From contig CACGPU010000010.1 in assembly GCA_902575065.1 (NCBI GenBank), positions 1 through 49,953 of the forward strand: DNA of 49,953 bases, given 5' to 3'. This document shows, piece by piece, positions 1-7,765 of this stretch. The translations under genes and the position numbers were made by a program. How positions within the stretch are numbered: position 1 is the stretch's first letter; each line of letters opens with the position of its first letter. This DNA comes from an uncultured Alphaproteobacteria bacterium (GTDB lineage: Bacteria > Pseudomonadota > Alphaproteobacteria > HIMB59). The notes below the pieces were generated by a model. The model was not told the origin of the DNA. It saw only the letters and a program-made list of their open reading frames with translations, and did no database searches.

Positions 1-1
1 G

Positions 2-1078
2 CCTTTGGGAATTTGTGCTGGTATTACACCATTTAATTTCCCAGCTATGGTTCCAATGTGGATGTTTCCATTATCTATAGCATGTGGAAATGCCTTTATG
101 CTAAAACCTTCTGAGAAAGTTCCTCAATGCTCCTTAAAACTTGCAGAATTAATGAGTGAAGCTGGTCTACCTGATAACGTCCTCACGGTCGTAAATGGCG
201 ATAAAAATATTGTAGATCTAATACTTCAGTGTGAAGATATATCTTCAGTAAGTTTTGTTGGCTCAACACCTGTTGCTAAGTACATTTACACTGAGTGCTC
301 AAAAACAAATAAAAGAGTTCAAGCTCTTGGTGGTGCTAAAAACCATATGCTTATAATGGAAGACGCGAATTTAGAGGATGCAGTAAATGGACTAATTGGA
401 GCAGCTTTTGGATCTGCTGGTGAACGTTGTATGGCAACATCAGTTGCTATGCCTGTTGGAAATATTCAAAAACCATTTATGGATTTGCTAAAGGAGAAGG
501 CAAGTAAAATCAAAGTTGGGGAGTCTTTAGACCCACAAAGTGAAATGGGACCTCTCATCACAAAGGAACACAAACAAAAAGTTCTATCATATATTGAAAA
601 AGGTGTTCAAGAGGGTGCAAAATTAGAGTTAGATGGAAGAGGAATTAGTCTTCAAGGTTATGAAAATGGTAATTTTGTTGGTCCTACAATATTTAATAAT
701 GTTACTGATGGTATGACTATATACAAAGAAGAGATTTTTGGCCCTGTTTTATCTGTCCTTAATATGAATAATTTTGAAGAGGCTATAAAACTGATTAATA
801 AACATCAGTTTGGCAATGGCACTTCTATTTATACATCAAGTGGATCATTAGCAAGAAATTTTATGAAAAATGTCCAAATAGGAATGGTTGGGATAAATAT
901 TCCTATTCCAGTTCCAATGTCTTTTTATACTTTTGGTGGCTGGAAAGGTTCAATATTTGGTGGTCATGGAATGCATGGAGAAGAAGGGATTAATTTTTAT
1001 ACAAAACGTAAGACAATAACATCGAGATGGCCAGATGATGTCGCAGGGGCTTCACTCAACATGCCAACTATGAAATAA
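2..1078 (+). CDS. mmsA: CoA-acylating methylmalonate-semialdehyde dehydrogenase, 5'-truncated by window edge
   Basis: Oxidises methylmalonate (and malonate) semialdehyde to propionyl-CoA (acetyl-CoA) with NAD+ and CoA, in valine, thymine or inositol breakdown. The frame is open to the window edge, so the start lies upstream; the TTG at position 5 is internal, because the sequence there already matches the family's GICAGITPFNFP segment. The visible 357 residues cover the second part of the NAD-binding domain and the whole catalytic domain. The nucleophilic cysteine sits in the FGSAGERCMA motif (codon at 428-430), and the EEIFGPVL motif that follows is typical of aldehyde dehydrogenases. The next gene starts 6 bases after its stop. 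Family assignment is firm; substrate preference within the family is inferred. Confidence 0.93.
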   Translation, partial: PLGICAGITPFNFPAMVPMWMFPLSIACGNAFMLKPSEKVPQCSLKLAELMSEAGLPDNVLTVVNGDKNIVDLILQCEDISSVSFVGSTPVAKYIYTECSKTNKRVQALGGAKNHMLIMEDANLEDAVNGLIGAAFGSAGERCMATSVAMPVGNIQKPFMDLLKEKASKIKVGESLDPQSEMGPLITKEHKQKVLSYIEKGVQEGAKLELDGRGISLQGYENGNFVGPTIFNNVTDGMTIYKEEIFGPVLSVLNMNNFEEAIKLINKHQFGNGTSIYTSSGSLARNFMKNVQIGMVGINIPIPVPMSFYTFGGWKGSIFGGHGMHGEEGINFYTKRKTITSRWPDDVAGASLNMPTMK

Positions 1079-1084
1079 TGAACT

Positions 1085-1366
1085 ATGGACAAATTTAAAG
1101 ACAGACAAAAAGCCTTTGAAGCAGAGCAAAGCCAAAAAGAGCAAACAGAATTTGAAAAAAGAAATTCAAGAAACAAAATCTTTGCTCAATACATTTTAGA
1201 TGATATTGGACAATCCGATAATTCAGAATTACTGAGAGAAATAATATTATCTGATCTTGAGGAACCGGGAGATGAAGACATAATACGTAAAGCCTTAGAT
1301 GTATTAGCTCAAAATAATGGTAGTCTGACTAGAGAAGACCTAGTAAAAAAACTCTCAGAAATATAA
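1085..1366 (+). CDS. DUF1476 family protein, ATP synthase inhibitor zeta-type
   Basis: A 93-residue charged, helical protein. The N-terminal segment MDKFKDRQKAFEAEQ and the GDEDIIRKALD stretch in the second half match the alphaproteobacterial DUF1476 family, whose Paracoccus denitrificans member (zeta subunit) binds F1 and inhibits ATP hydrolysis. The N-terminal 15-20 residues are the inhibitory region in Paracoccus; some other alphaproteobacterial homologues inhibit weakly. No membrane segment or signal peptide is present. It follows mmsA by 6 bases without a clear Shine-Dalgarno, suggesting translational coupling, although the two functions are not obviously linked. Its stop is one base from the converging stop of the glyoxalase gene. 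Family is well supported; inhibitory activity in this organism is inferred. Confidence 0.85.
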   Translation: MDKFKDRQKAFEAEQSQKEQTEFEKRNSRNKIFAQYILDDIGQSDNSELLREIILSDLEEPGDEDIIRKALDVLAQNNGSLTREDLVKKLSEI

Positions 1367-1367
1367 T

Positions 1368-1808
1368 CTACCAAGACCCATTATTTTGCATACTGGCCCA
1401 AGGCTCTTTTATTTCAAGGCTCTCACCTTTTTGAAGTAACTCTATTGATATGCCGTCTGGTGATTTTATGAATGCCATATATCCATCTCTAGGAGGCCTG
1501 TTTATAACAACATCCTTTTTAATCAGATTTTCACAAACTTGATAAATATTATCTACTCTAAAAGCTAGATGACCAAAATTTCTGCCACCTTTGTATTCTT
1601 CTTTGTCCCAATTGTAAGTTAATTCTAAAAGAGGTTTCTTTTTACTATCAGCAGTGTCTTTATCATCAGGAGCACAAAGAAAAATTAGAGTAAATCGGCC
1701 CTTTTCATTCTCTTTTCTCGAGTATTCAATTAGTCCTAATTTATTACAATAAAAGTCAAGTGATTGCTCAATATCACTTACTCGAACCATTGTGTGCAAA
1801 TATTCCAT
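1368..1808 (-). CDS. gloA: Lactoylglutathione lyase (glyoxalase I)
   Basis: A 146-residue single-chain vicinal-oxygen-chelate protein that isomerises the methylglyoxal-glutathione hemithioacetal to S-lactoylglutathione in the cytoplasm. Expected metal ligands are visible at H5, E62, H80 and E123, in the contexts EYLHTMVRV, LLELTYNW, NFGHLAFRV and GISIELLQ, paralleling H5/E56/H74/E122 of E. coli GloA. Length is close to the family norm, with a C-terminal extension of about 15 residues ending in GSW. It lies downstream of a drug/metabolite permease on the same strand, 42 bases from that gene's stop, and converges on the DUF1476 gene with one base between stops. Confidence 0.9.
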   Translation of the reverse strand: MEYLHTMVRVSDIEQSLDFYCNKLGLIEYSRKENEKGRFTLIFLCAPDDKDTADSKKKPLLELTYNWDKEEYKGGRNFGHLAFRVDNIYQVCENLIKKDVVINRPPRDGYMAFIKSPDGISIELLQKGESLEIKEPWASMQNNGSW

Positions 1809-1850
1809 TAAGATTAAATATCAAAAAATTTTAAATCTGTCTAAAAATTT

Positions 1851-2723
1851 CTAAAATTGCTTATTGCTTCCAAGGACTATTTTTTTTCGAAGGACAGTTT
1901 CACGATAAAAAATATATCCGACTGAAAGTAAAATTAATGGACCTCCTAGTAGCACCTCTTTCGAGAGAAACTCACCAAAAAAAATATAACCGATGACAAA
2001 TGCCCAAACAACAGAAGTGAAGTCTAAAGGAGCAAGAACAGAGGCTTCTGCTAATTGAAAAGATTTTGTAAGACAAAATTGAGCAGTAAACCCTAAAAAA
2101 CCCGAAGCAATTAGAAAAACTAAGTCTAAATTATTTGGCCATATCCAATCATCACTATAGAAAAATAAACTTGAAACTGTTCCAAATAAAGTAAAGGCCC
2201 ATACCGTTAAAATATTATTATTAGTTATTAATATTTTTTTTAGAATTATCACTGCCATTGACAAAAATATACTAGCTAAAAGTGGTAAAACAGAATAGTT
2301 GTTTAATAAATTCACGTCCGGTTTCAAAATAATTACTACTCCTATAAAACCAATAATAATTGCAATTACCCTCCTATATCCAATTTTTTCACCCAGAAAA
2401 AAAATTGATAATATAGATATAAAAAAAACAGATGAAAAACTGATTGTTTGCATTTCGATCAGCGGAACATATCTAAGAGATATGAAGAAAAGACTCATTG
2501 CTGAAATTCCTACTAAACCTCTAAAAAAATGAAGTTTATAATTGTTAATAGAGGATATTTTTAGATTAAAATAATAAATGACAACTATCAATGGAATAAG
2601 AGCAAATAGATTTCTGAAAAAAACTACCTCAAATAATGGTAAGTTGTCGCCTGTTGCTTTTATACATACACTCATTAAAACAAAAAAAAGGACGGACAAA
2701 GACTTGTAGATAAATGCTGACAT
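1851..2723 (-). CDS. EamA/DMT superfamily permease, ten membrane segments
   Basis: A 290-residue, strongly hydrophobic inner-membrane protein with about ten predicted helices arranged as two EamA repeats. The first repeat begins at the N-terminus (KSLSVLFFVLMSVCIKATGD) and has the FFRNLFALIPLI segment; the second repeat ends in the FGEFLSKEVLLGGPLILLSVGYIFY segment, typical of the family's exporters. Members export metabolites, amino acids or S-adenosylmethionine; the substrate cannot be read from sequence. It is divergent from the amidotransferase gene with only 28 bases between the two ATG codons, so the promoters must overlap or lie partly inside coding sequence. Confidence 0.82.
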   Translation of the reverse strand: MSAFIYKSLSVLFFVLMSVCIKATGDNLPLFEVVFFRNLFALIPLIVVIYYFNLKISSINNYKLHFFRGLVGISAMSLFFISLRYVPLIEMQTISFSSVFFISILSIFFLGEKIGYRRVIAIIIGFIGVVIILKPDVNLLNNYSVLPLLASIFLSMAVIILKKILITNNNILTVWAFTLFGTVSSLFFYSDDWIWPNNLDLVFLIASGFLGFTAQFCLTKSFQLAEASVLAPLDFTSVVWAFVIGYIFFGEFLSKEVLLGGPLILLSVGYIFYRETVLRKKIVLGSNKQF

Positions 2724-2751
2724 GTGGTTAATCTAAATATATTAAATATGA

Positions 2752-3537
2752 ATGAATTTACTAATAGTTAATGGATATGACAAAAACGGATGGGGTAAAC
2801 TAGCTAGATATGGATTACAACCAATATGTGAGTTTTATAGAGACCAATTAAAAATAATTAATTCAAAAATAAAAACTACATTCATTTATCCTTCTATGAA
2901 CTTAGATGAAAATTATGATGAAAGTTTCATCAAATCATTTACTGGCATTGTATGGACAGGTTCAAGTCTTAATATTTATGATAATACAAGAGAAATTAAA
3001 AACCAAATTTCTCTCATGAAAAAGTTATCAAAGTTAAAGATAAATATGTTTGGTAGTTGTTGGGGTATGCAACTTTTTACTGTTGCAAATGGTGGCACAG
3101 TTAAAAAAAATCCTAAAGGTAGAGAAATTGGTATAGCCTATAATATAAGTATTAATAAATATGGTGCGCATCATCCAATGTATAAAGATAAGCCCTTGAT
3201 ATTTGATGCTTTTGCCTCTCATATTGACCATATATCCCAAAAGCCAAATAGCTCTCATGTTCTTTCAGACAATCATTACTCAATTCAGTCTCTTGTAAGC
3301 AATAAATTTTGGGGTACCCAATATCATCCTGAATTTAATTTTAAATACACAGGACAAATTTTAAATGCAAGAAAAAATATTTTACTCAAAGAAAAACTAT
3401 TTAGTAAAAATCAAATACAAAGCTTAATTAAAGACTTTAAAAGACCTAATATTAAGAGCTATAGTCAATCTTTGTTAAAAGATACGTTAAGACACAAAGA
3501 ATTAAAAAATTGGCTAAGTTATTTAAGAAAAAATTAA
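2752..3537 (+). CDS. Class-I glutamine amidotransferase-like protein
   Basis: A 261-residue stand-alone GATase1 domain. The nucleophile elbow GSCWGMQL gives C103 and the QYHPEF motif gives H192 and E194, so the hydrolytic triad is intact; there is no synthetase domain. It resembles GMP-synthase-like amidotransferases that hydrolyse gamma-glutamyl compounds or supply ammonia to a partner, but no partner synthetase is adjacent. The last 60 residues are basic and outside the core domain. Its TAA overlaps the TAA of the converging LOG-family gene within one TTAA tetranucleotide. Fold and active site are clear; the substrate is unknown. Confidence 0.8.
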   Translation: MNLLIVNGYDKNGWGKLARYGLQPICEFYRDQLKIINSKIKTTFIYPSMNLDENYDESFIKSFTGIVWTGSSLNIYDNTREIKNQISLMKKLSKLKINMFGSCWGMQLFTVANGGTVKKNPKGREIGIAYNISINKYGAHHPMYKDKPLIFDAFASHIDHISQKPNSSHVLSDNHYSIQSLVSNKFWGTQYHPEFNFKYTGQILNARKNILLKEKLFSKNQIQSLIKDFKRPNIKSYSQSLLKDTLRHKELKNWLSYLRKN

Positions 3538-4085
3538 TATAATTCTTTAAATTCTTTTAGATTATTACAAACTGAAAATAAATCTTTAAAGTTCTTATAA
3601 GCAAATTTGGAGTTCATTACTTTCTTATATTGATTAATTATATCAGACCAATAATTATTATAATTAAACAAAATACATTTTTTACCTTTTATAACACCCA
3701 ATTGAAGAGCGCTGATTACTAAACTAATTTCTTCTATTGTGCCCCCGCCTCCGGGTAAAGCGATAAAACTATCTGACAGTTGTAGAAACTTTTTTTTTCT
3801 TTGCTCCATTGTTTTTGTAACATGAATTTTGTTAATTTTTGTGTGAATTTTCTCACGCTTATCTAGAAAAGATGGGATTATACCAGTTACATGGGCGTTA
3901 TATTTTAATGCAGTCTTAGCTACAACACCCATTAATCCATTTTCTCCCCCTCCATAAACAATGTCATAATCATTTTGTGCTAGATATTTTGTAACTGTTA
4001 TAGCTAAATCTTTAAAATTTTTGTTTGATCCAAACATAGATCCACAAAATACAGCAACTTTATGTTTAGAATTTTTTAATTTCAT
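3534..4085 (-). CDS. LOG-family protein (putative nucleoside 5'-monophosphate phosphoribohydrolase)
   Basis: A 183-residue Rossmann-fold protein of the TIGR00730/LOG family. The signature PGGGGTIEE is at 111-119, with the preceding MEQRK at 93-97; these form the active site that cleaves the base-ribose bond of cytokinin ribotides or ordinary nucleoside monophosphates. The N-terminal VAVFCGSMFGSN and YGGGENGLMGVVA segments are also diagnostic. Bacterial members, often annotated as lysine decarboxylases in error, probably act in nucleotide salvage. It is divergent from the chorismate mutase gene with about 31 bases between starts. Confidence 0.83.
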   Translation of the reverse strand: MKLKNSKHKVAVFCGSMFGSNKNFKDLAITVTKYLAQNDYDIVYGGGENGLMGVVAKTALKYNAHVTGIIPSFLDKREKIHTKINKIHVTKTMEQRKKKFLQLSDSFIALPGGGGTIEEISLVISALQLGVIKGKKCILFNYNNYWSDIINQYKKVMNSKFAYKNFKDLFSVCNNLKEFKELY

Positions 4086-4116
4086 ATAAATTTACTGTAC
4101 AGCAATATTGAAAAAA

Positions 4117-4407
4117 ATGACTAAAAAAAATAACATTGAAGAGCTTAAAAAAGTAAGAAAGAAAATAGATAATATTGATAACAAGATTATTGAGCTGATT
4201 GGTGATAGATTTAAAGAAATACACAAAGTCACTAAATTAAAGGAAAATAGAGAAGAAATAATTGATCACGAAAGAATTACTCATATTTTAAAGTCTGTTC
4301 AATCAAAAGCAAAAAAAAATAAAATTGACGCTGAAATAATTGTTAGAATTTGGCAAATTTTTATCCAAGAAGCTATTAAACTAGAGTCTGCAAAAATAAA
4401 AAAATAA
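4117..4407 (+). CDS. Chorismate mutase, AroQ type
   Basis: A small all-helical protein of 96 residues converting chorismate to prephenate. The arrangement LKKVRKKIDNIDNKIIELIGDR, followed by a basic helix and then IIDHERITHIL and RIWQIFIQEAI, matches the AroQ domain of E. coli P-protein. R14, R31, K40 and R53 align with active-site R11, R28, K39 and R51 of that enzyme. I chose the ATG at 4117; a TTG at 4108 adds only MKK and has no better ribosome site. It stands alone, so a separate prephenate dehydratase or dehydrogenase must exist elsewhere. Its stop abuts the converging stop of the last antiporter gene with no intervening base. Confidence 0.82.
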   Translation: MTKKNNIEELKKVRKKIDNIDNKIIELIGDRFKEIHKVTKLKENREEIIDHERITHILKSVQSKAKKNKIDAEIIVRIWQIFIQEAIKLESAKIKK

Positions 4408-6090
4408 TCATACCAAAACGATAACTAGCATTATAAATAAAATTGATATTAGAATTGTGCCTGCAAAACTAGGTGTTGTAACTTTTATGTAGGATAAATT
4501 ACTAAATTTATAAGATTTACTTAATACTTGTTTAAAAGATAAACCTAAATTTTTATATAAACTTTCTGTTAATATACCTATTTTTTTAAATAAGGGTTTA
4601 CCAATACCAGGTAACATTTTTCTGTAAAACCAATCAGAATTTAAAACAGTTGATCTAATCTCGGAGGGATAAAGTTTAAATTTTACTAAAAATAAAAATG
4701 CAATAATTGCAAAAACTAAAAGTTGTAGCTGACTTATTACATGGTCTAAAGTATAAGGCTGATAGTCTACTGTGTATGGAAGTATTTGATACAAATATTT
4801 TGGGAATACACCTATAGCAATGCATAAAAAAGCAGCGATACCCATTGCAATGAGCATATTAATTGGAGCCTCTTTAACTTTATTTTTCCTCTCGTGTGCA
4901 AAAAAAGCAAAGTAAGGAATCTTTATCCCTGAGTGCTCCAAAACACCTGCGGAAGCAAAGAATAAAATAAAGTAAATTAAAACCATTCCCATACCTCCAA
5001 GCGAGGACATTATCAAAGATTTAGCGACAAATCCGCTGAACAACGGAAATGCAGAAATAGACATGGCCCCTATTATGCAAAATATTGTTGTGAATGGCAT
5101 GTATTTGTAAAGGCCACCTAATTCAGAAGCTTTTGTTGTTCCAGCTCTGTGTAAAACAGCACCCATACTCATAAACAAAAGAGCTTTATAAATTATATGA
5201 ACGAACGCATGCGCTACCGTTCCATTAAGAGAAAGTTCTGTCCCAATACCAATACCAACAACCATAAAGCCTAATTGGTTATTAAGACTAAATGACAAAA
5301 CTCTTCTTAAATCATTTTCTATGACTGCAAAAAATACAGGAAAAGCTGTCATTATTGCACCTATCCAAATCAGTGAGTCAGTGCCTGGAAAAGTTCTAGC
5401 TAAAGCATAAATTGCCAATTTTGTTGTAAAAGCAGAAAGTGCCACTGTGCCAGTAACCGAAGACTCAGGGTAAGAGTCTTGTAGCCAACCATTTAAAAGA
5501 GGAAATGCAGCCTTAATTCCAAAAGCAATAAATATAAAAATTCCGAAATTTGTTTTTAAATCTAGAACAGCTAAATTATGGTTTCCTGTTTGATATAGCA
5601 TTAAACATGCGCCAATTAAAAGTAATACACCTGAAGAAACTTGAATGATCAAATATCTCATAGCTGCATCTTTTGCTGCATTTGTATTTCCAGCAAAAAC
5701 TATAAAGACTGAAGTAAGAGCTGTTGCTTCCCACCAAATAAATAAACTAAAAAAATCTCCTGCGTGGAGAGCACCAATAGCAGAGCCTGCATACGCTAGT
5801 GTCGCCATGTGCTCCATTAAATTTTTACTGTGCCAGCTAAAAATTATTACAAGTATAGCTGCAATATGAAAAATAATAGCAAATGGAAGAGTTAAACTAT
5901 CTGATTGATATAATATTAAATTTAAACCAAGTATGTCCCACTCTAAAAAAGTTCCATAACCATTAAATAAAGATAAAGCTGATAAACCCACCGATAATAA
6001 TATCGCAGGATGTCTAAAGTATTGAGGAATGGTTGGCAATAAGAATGAAGTAATTATCATTATTAAACCAGGAATAAAATTACTGATCAT
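4408..6090 (-). CDS. Mrp-type antiporter subunit D paralogue (third NuoL/M/N-like subunit)
   Basis: A 560-residue polytopic inner-membrane protein of the proton-conducting NuoL/M/N/MrpA/MrpD family. Key ion-path residues are present: E121 in FIWWEATAL, K193 in FGIKAAFPL, K224 in the helix after PESSVTGT, and K302 in HIIYKALLF. The last 150 residues form a C-terminal extension with further helices and an amphipathic stretch, longer than in the two paralogues upstream. It is the last gene of the operon and overlaps the small 77-residue gene by 11 bases. It probably supplies one of three antiporter-like channels of the complex; which ion it carries is not readable. Confidence 0.87.
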   Translation of the reverse strand: MISNFIPGLIMIITSFLLPTIPQYFRHPAILLSVGLSALSLFNGYGTFLEWDILGLNLILYQSDSLTLPFAIIFHIAAILVIIFSWHSKNLMEHMATLAYAGSAIGALHAGDFFSLFIWWEATALTSVFIVFAGNTNAAKDAAMRYLIIQVSSGVLLLIGACLMLYQTGNHNLAVLDLKTNFGIFIFIAFGIKAAFPLLNGWLQDSYPESSVTGTVALSAFTTKLAIYALARTFPGTDSLIWIGAIMTAFPVFFAVIENDLRRVLSFSLNNQLGFMVVGIGIGTELSLNGTVAHAFVHIIYKALLFMSMGAVLHRAGTTKASELGGLYKYMPFTTIFCIIGAMSISAFPLFSGFVAKSLIMSSLGGMGMVLIYFILFFASAGVLEHSGIKIPYFAFFAHERKNKVKEAPINMLIAMGIAAFLCIAIGVFPKYLYQILPYTVDYQPYTLDHVISQLQLLVFAIIAFLFLVKFKLYPSEIRSTVLNSDWFYRKMLPGIGKPLFKKIGILTESLYKNLGLSFKQVLSKSYKFSNLSYIKVTTPSFAGTILISILFIMLVIVLV

Positions 6091-6313
6091 AATAATCCTC
6101 CTTCCTCATTAAGAATTTCCTCAGCCACTTTCCTAACATGACTATAAAAACAAAACTTACAAAACCGAAAAATGCTGGGAAGCCATATATCTCGGCAAAG
6201 GAAAAGTATTCATGTCTGTGAAAAGTAAAGTCTAAAAGAATTAAAAGTGCTCCAATTATAAGTATGTACTTTGTAAAGCTTTTACCCATACTCTTTAAAT
6301 CATTTTTTTTCAT
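6080..6313 (-). CDS. Small two-helix membrane protein of the Mrp operon
   Basis: A 77-residue protein with two hydrophobic segments (about 15-29 and 43-63) separated by a short loop with FHRHEYFSFAEIYGF, and a C-terminal tail with LRKFLMRKEDYYD. The RHxxF and LMRKEDYYD elements resemble, from memory, a small uncharacterised protein found between MrpD paralogues in other alphaproteobacterial multi-D operons, which suggests a structural subunit. It starts immediately after the stop of the second D paralogue and overlaps the start of the third by 11 bases, so it is almost certainly translated with them. No known domain name can be given with confidence. Confidence 0.78.
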   Translation of the reverse strand: MKKNDLKSMGKSFTKYILIIGALLILLDFTFHRHEYFSFAEIYGFPAFFGFVSFVFIVMLGKWLRKFLMRKEDYYDQ

Positions 6314-7765
6314 TTAATTCATTATTACTCCACTAATATTATTCAAAAAATAGTTTGCATAAAAAAAGAAAACTAAACAGCCTAAACCTGTAATTAATGG
6401 TGGCCAAACAGTTAAAGGGGCTTTAATTAATTTTATCTCTTTCTTAGAGTTTTGGGTGAAGCCTATTACTACAGGCTGTAATAGATAATAAATATTTAGC
6501 AATGATGAAATACCTAAGATTATTGCAACGATTATAAATTCTCTCTCAATAGAGCCCATGATTAAATAAAATTTACTCCAAGAACCAATAAAGGGGGGAA
6601 CCCCAATGATAGATAGAGACCCTAAAGTGTAAGCAAAAAATATTAACGGTAATTTGTAACCCATACCTTTTAGGTCACTTACCTTTTTAATATGGGCAGT
6701 TACATAAATAGCACCTGCACAGAAAAATAGAGTTATCTTACCTAAAGCATGAGTTATAATATGAAAAGATGCCCCTTTTAGAGCTAAAGATGAAGCCAAA
6801 GCTGCTCCCAAAATAATATAGGAAAGTTGACTTATAGTAGAATAAGCTAATCTCGCTTTTAAGTCATCTTTTGTTATCGCTATGATACTAGAAGCCATTA
6901 TAGTGAAACATGCTAACCAGACTAACCAGTCAGAGCTTTTTGTTTGAAGTAAAAAGTCTGGACCAACAATATAAACAACGACCACGAGAAAGCTAAATAC
7001 ACCAGCTTTTACTACAGCAACGGCGTGGAGTAATGCAGAAACTGGAGTTGGCGCCACCATTGCAGCAGGCAACCAACGATGAATAGGCATAATTGCTGCT
7101 TTACCAATACCAAACACAAGCATAGCTATTAGAAAAGATAGGTACTCTGCTGGGAATTTATTCATAAGTATTCCCCCATCTTGAAAATCTAAAGTCCCTG
7201 TTTTAAGCCAAATCCAAAATATAGCTGGTAAGAAAAATATTAAAGAGGTACCCACTAAAATCGACAAATAGAGCCTTCCTGCAGATTGCGATTCAGCGTT
7301 TTGCTTATGTCCAACTAAAGGGAAAGTTGAAAAAGTTAATATTTCATAAAAAATAAATAAGACTAGAAGATTTCCAGACCAAGCTATTGCCAATGCAGCA
7401 TGGATTGCGATTGAATAAAAAATTACAAATCTTGTTTGATTTTTTTCACCAGCACCCCTCATATAACCAATAGTGTAGATAGATGCCAGTATCCATAATG
7501 AAGATGCCACTAAACTAAAAATAGATCCAAGAGCTGATACTTTAAAAGCAAAATCTACCCCATCAAAAAGTGTAAAAAAAGTTATTTGATATACCTCATT
7601 ATTTTGAATTCCATGAAAAATTTTTAAACTGATTACAAAGGTTATGAGACCTCCAATTATACCAAAAGAGTCTCTTAAGTTATTATTATATCTACAAACA
7701 TAAGAAAATAATGCTGCAAAAAGTGGGGTGATAATACCCAGTATAATTAAAAACGAATTACTCAA
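6314..7765 (-). CDS. Mrp-type antiporter subunit D paralogue (second NuoL/M/N-like subunit)
   Basis: A 483-residue NuoL/M/N-family membrane protein with roughly fourteen helices. E141 (FIFYEILTF), K222 (GIGKAAIMP), K253 (HAVAVVKAG) and K343 (HALGKITLF) are the conserved charged residues of the proton path. The PIHRWLPAAMVAPTPVSALLHAVAVVKAG region is close to the MrpA/NuoL consensus, so this protein may stand in for the N-terminal half of canonical MrpA. It overlaps the upstream mrpD gene by 4 bases (ATGA type) and abuts the 77-residue gene downstream. Role in Na+/H+ exchange is inferred from the operon. Confidence 0.87.
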   Translation of the reverse strand: MSNSFLIILGIITPLFAALFSYVCRYNNNLRDSFGIIGGLITFVISLKIFHGIQNNEVYQITFFTLFDGVDFAFKVSALGSIFSLVASSLWILASIYTIGYMRGAGEKNQTRFVIFYSIAIHAALAIAWSGNLLVLFIFYEILTFSTFPLVGHKQNAESQSAGRLYLSILVGTSLIFFLPAIFWIWLKTGTLDFQDGGILMNKFPAEYLSFLIAMLVFGIGKAAIMPIHRWLPAAMVAPTPVSALLHAVAVVKAGVFSFLVVVVYIVGPDFLLQTKSSDWLVWLACFTIMASSIIAITKDDLKARLAYSTISQLSYIILGAALASSLALKGASFHIITHALGKITLFFCAGAIYVTAHIKKVSDLKGMGYKLPLIFFAYTLGSLSIIGVPPFIGSWSKFYLIMGSIEREFIIVAIILGISSLLNIYYLLQPVVIGFTQNSKKEIKLIKAPLTVWPPLITGLGCLVFFFYANYFLNNISGVIMN

